This document shows positions 63,498 through 64,000 of a stretch of DNA of 64,000 nucleotides, in pieces. The DNA comes from Pullichristensenella sp963930055 (GTDB lineage Bacteria; Bacillota; Clostridia; Christensenellales; Aristaeellaceae). The position numbers and the translations under genes were made by a program. Location of the stretch: contig CAWVKS010000008.1 of the NCBI GenBank assembly GCA_963930055.1, positions 372,001 through 436,000 of the forward strand, read 5' to 3'. The notes beneath the pieces are model-generated. The model ran no database searches. It was not told where the DNA came from and saw only the letters and a program-made list of their open reading frames with translations. The first letter of the stretch is position 1. Each line of letters opens with the position of its first letter.

Positions 63498-64000
63498 TCA
63501 CGCTTTGTCCCCAATTTTTTCGCCAAACAGTCCCTGCGGACGGAAAATCAGGAACGCGAGCAGAATCAGGAATACAAAGGCATCCTTGTATTCATGGAAC
63601 CATACGGAGCAGAAAGCCTCCAAAACGCCCACAAGCAGAGCGCCGATGACAGTACCCTTGATATTGCCCATGCCGCCTATGATCACGCCCGCGAATGCCC
63701 GGAGCTGCAGCCTTCCCAGCGTGACGCTTACCGTCATCATCGGCGAAACCATGTAGCCAGCAGTCCCGGCCAACACGATGGAGATGATGTAGGATACCGC
63801 GACCGTGATCAGGGTCGGGATCCCCATAAGTTCCGCCGCATATCCATCCTGTGCGGCAGCTTCCATCATGCGGCCTGCATAAAGCTTTTCAAAGAGCACA
63901 AAAATCAGGATGATCGCCACCAAACCGACGATCGTCGTCAGCACAAGCTGCCACTGCAAAGAGATATTTCCGATTTGCAGGAGCATACCGCCTCCCGTTT
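63498..64000 (-). CDS. Branched-chain-amino-acid-type permease (LivH-like), partial
   Basis: The frame is open to the right edge, so only the C-terminal 167 residues are visible of a protein that normally has about 290. It contains the LivH permease region (AAAQDGYAAELMGIPTLITV, LQLRAFAGVIIGGMGNIKGT) and ends RPQGLFGEKIGDKA. The operon promoter and any substrate-binding protein lie beyond the window. Confidence 0.92.
   Translation of the reverse strand, partial: TGGGMLLQIGNISLQWQLVLTTIVGLVAIILIFVLFEKLYAGRMMEAAAQDGYAAELMGIPTLITVAVSYIISIVLAGTAGYMVSPMMTVSVTLGRLQLRAFAGVIIGGMGNIKGTVIGALLVGVLEAFCSVWFHEYKDAFVFLILLAFLIFRPQGLFGEKIGDKA

Overview
The window looks like chromosomal DNA of a GC-rich, spore-forming member of the Clostridia. 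Support comes from sporulation and germination genes (spoIIR, sleB, ypeB, dpaA, dpaB), a SCIFF peptide with its radical-SAM maturase, a T-box in front of metG, and the 16S gene in a complete rRNA operon. The 16S sequence resembles uncultured gut Clostridia, but I cannot place it lower without a database. Vegetative promoters are easy to see: TTGACA-like and TATAAT-like boxes 17 bp apart, often with an extended TGn before the -10.

Layout. 0-9.3 kb: housekeeping genes, including a secreted cysteine-rich protein, a MazF-like toxin, spoIIR-sleB-ypeB, a glycosyltransferase and tatD. 9.3-13.4 kb: metG with its T-box, a small structured RNA candidate and the SCIFF locus. 13.4-17.9 kb: an SH3 protein, a membrane protein, a nuclease-helicase pair and a second copy of the small RNA with an overlapping short reading frame. 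17.9-21.7 kb: metY-metA-secreted protein-SGNH hydrolase operon. 21.9-29.6 kb: a D,D-carboxypeptidase, then pstSCAB-phoU followed by a broken response regulator and kinase. 29.9-36 kb: a stretch full of frameshifts (MFS exporter, IS3 element, flavin reductase, HxlR regulator, secreted hydrolase). 36.1-39.8 kb: a flavin and electron-transfer cluster (apbE, eetA-like, eetB-like, CoA-disulfide reductase with rhodanese). 39.8-41.3 kb: dipicolinate synthase. 41.4-47.2 kb: rRNA operon 16S-tRNA-Ala-tRNA-Ile-23S-5S-tRNA-Asn with a strong promoter and terminator. 47.3-49.3 kb: a gene-free array of 22 AT-rich palindromes. 49.3-53.7 kb: mobile-element debris (broken HTH gene, IS110 remnant split by an IS256 element, covarying hairpin repeats). 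53.7-64 kb: one long minus-strand operon for uptake and breakdown of an unidentified sugar or polyol, fed by a branched-chain-amino-acid-type ABC transporter and ending in a DeoR regulator.

The observations most likely to be new are the palindrome array behind the rRNA operon, with two alternating classes of site, and a four-copy modular hairpin element near the insertion sequences whose stems change sequence but stay paired. Others worth checking are the duplicated promoter-driven RNA with a possible type I toxin, the alternative-hairpin leader of the MFS gene, the structured pstS leader with a circularly permuted PstS, and the small extracellular-electron-transfer-like cluster.
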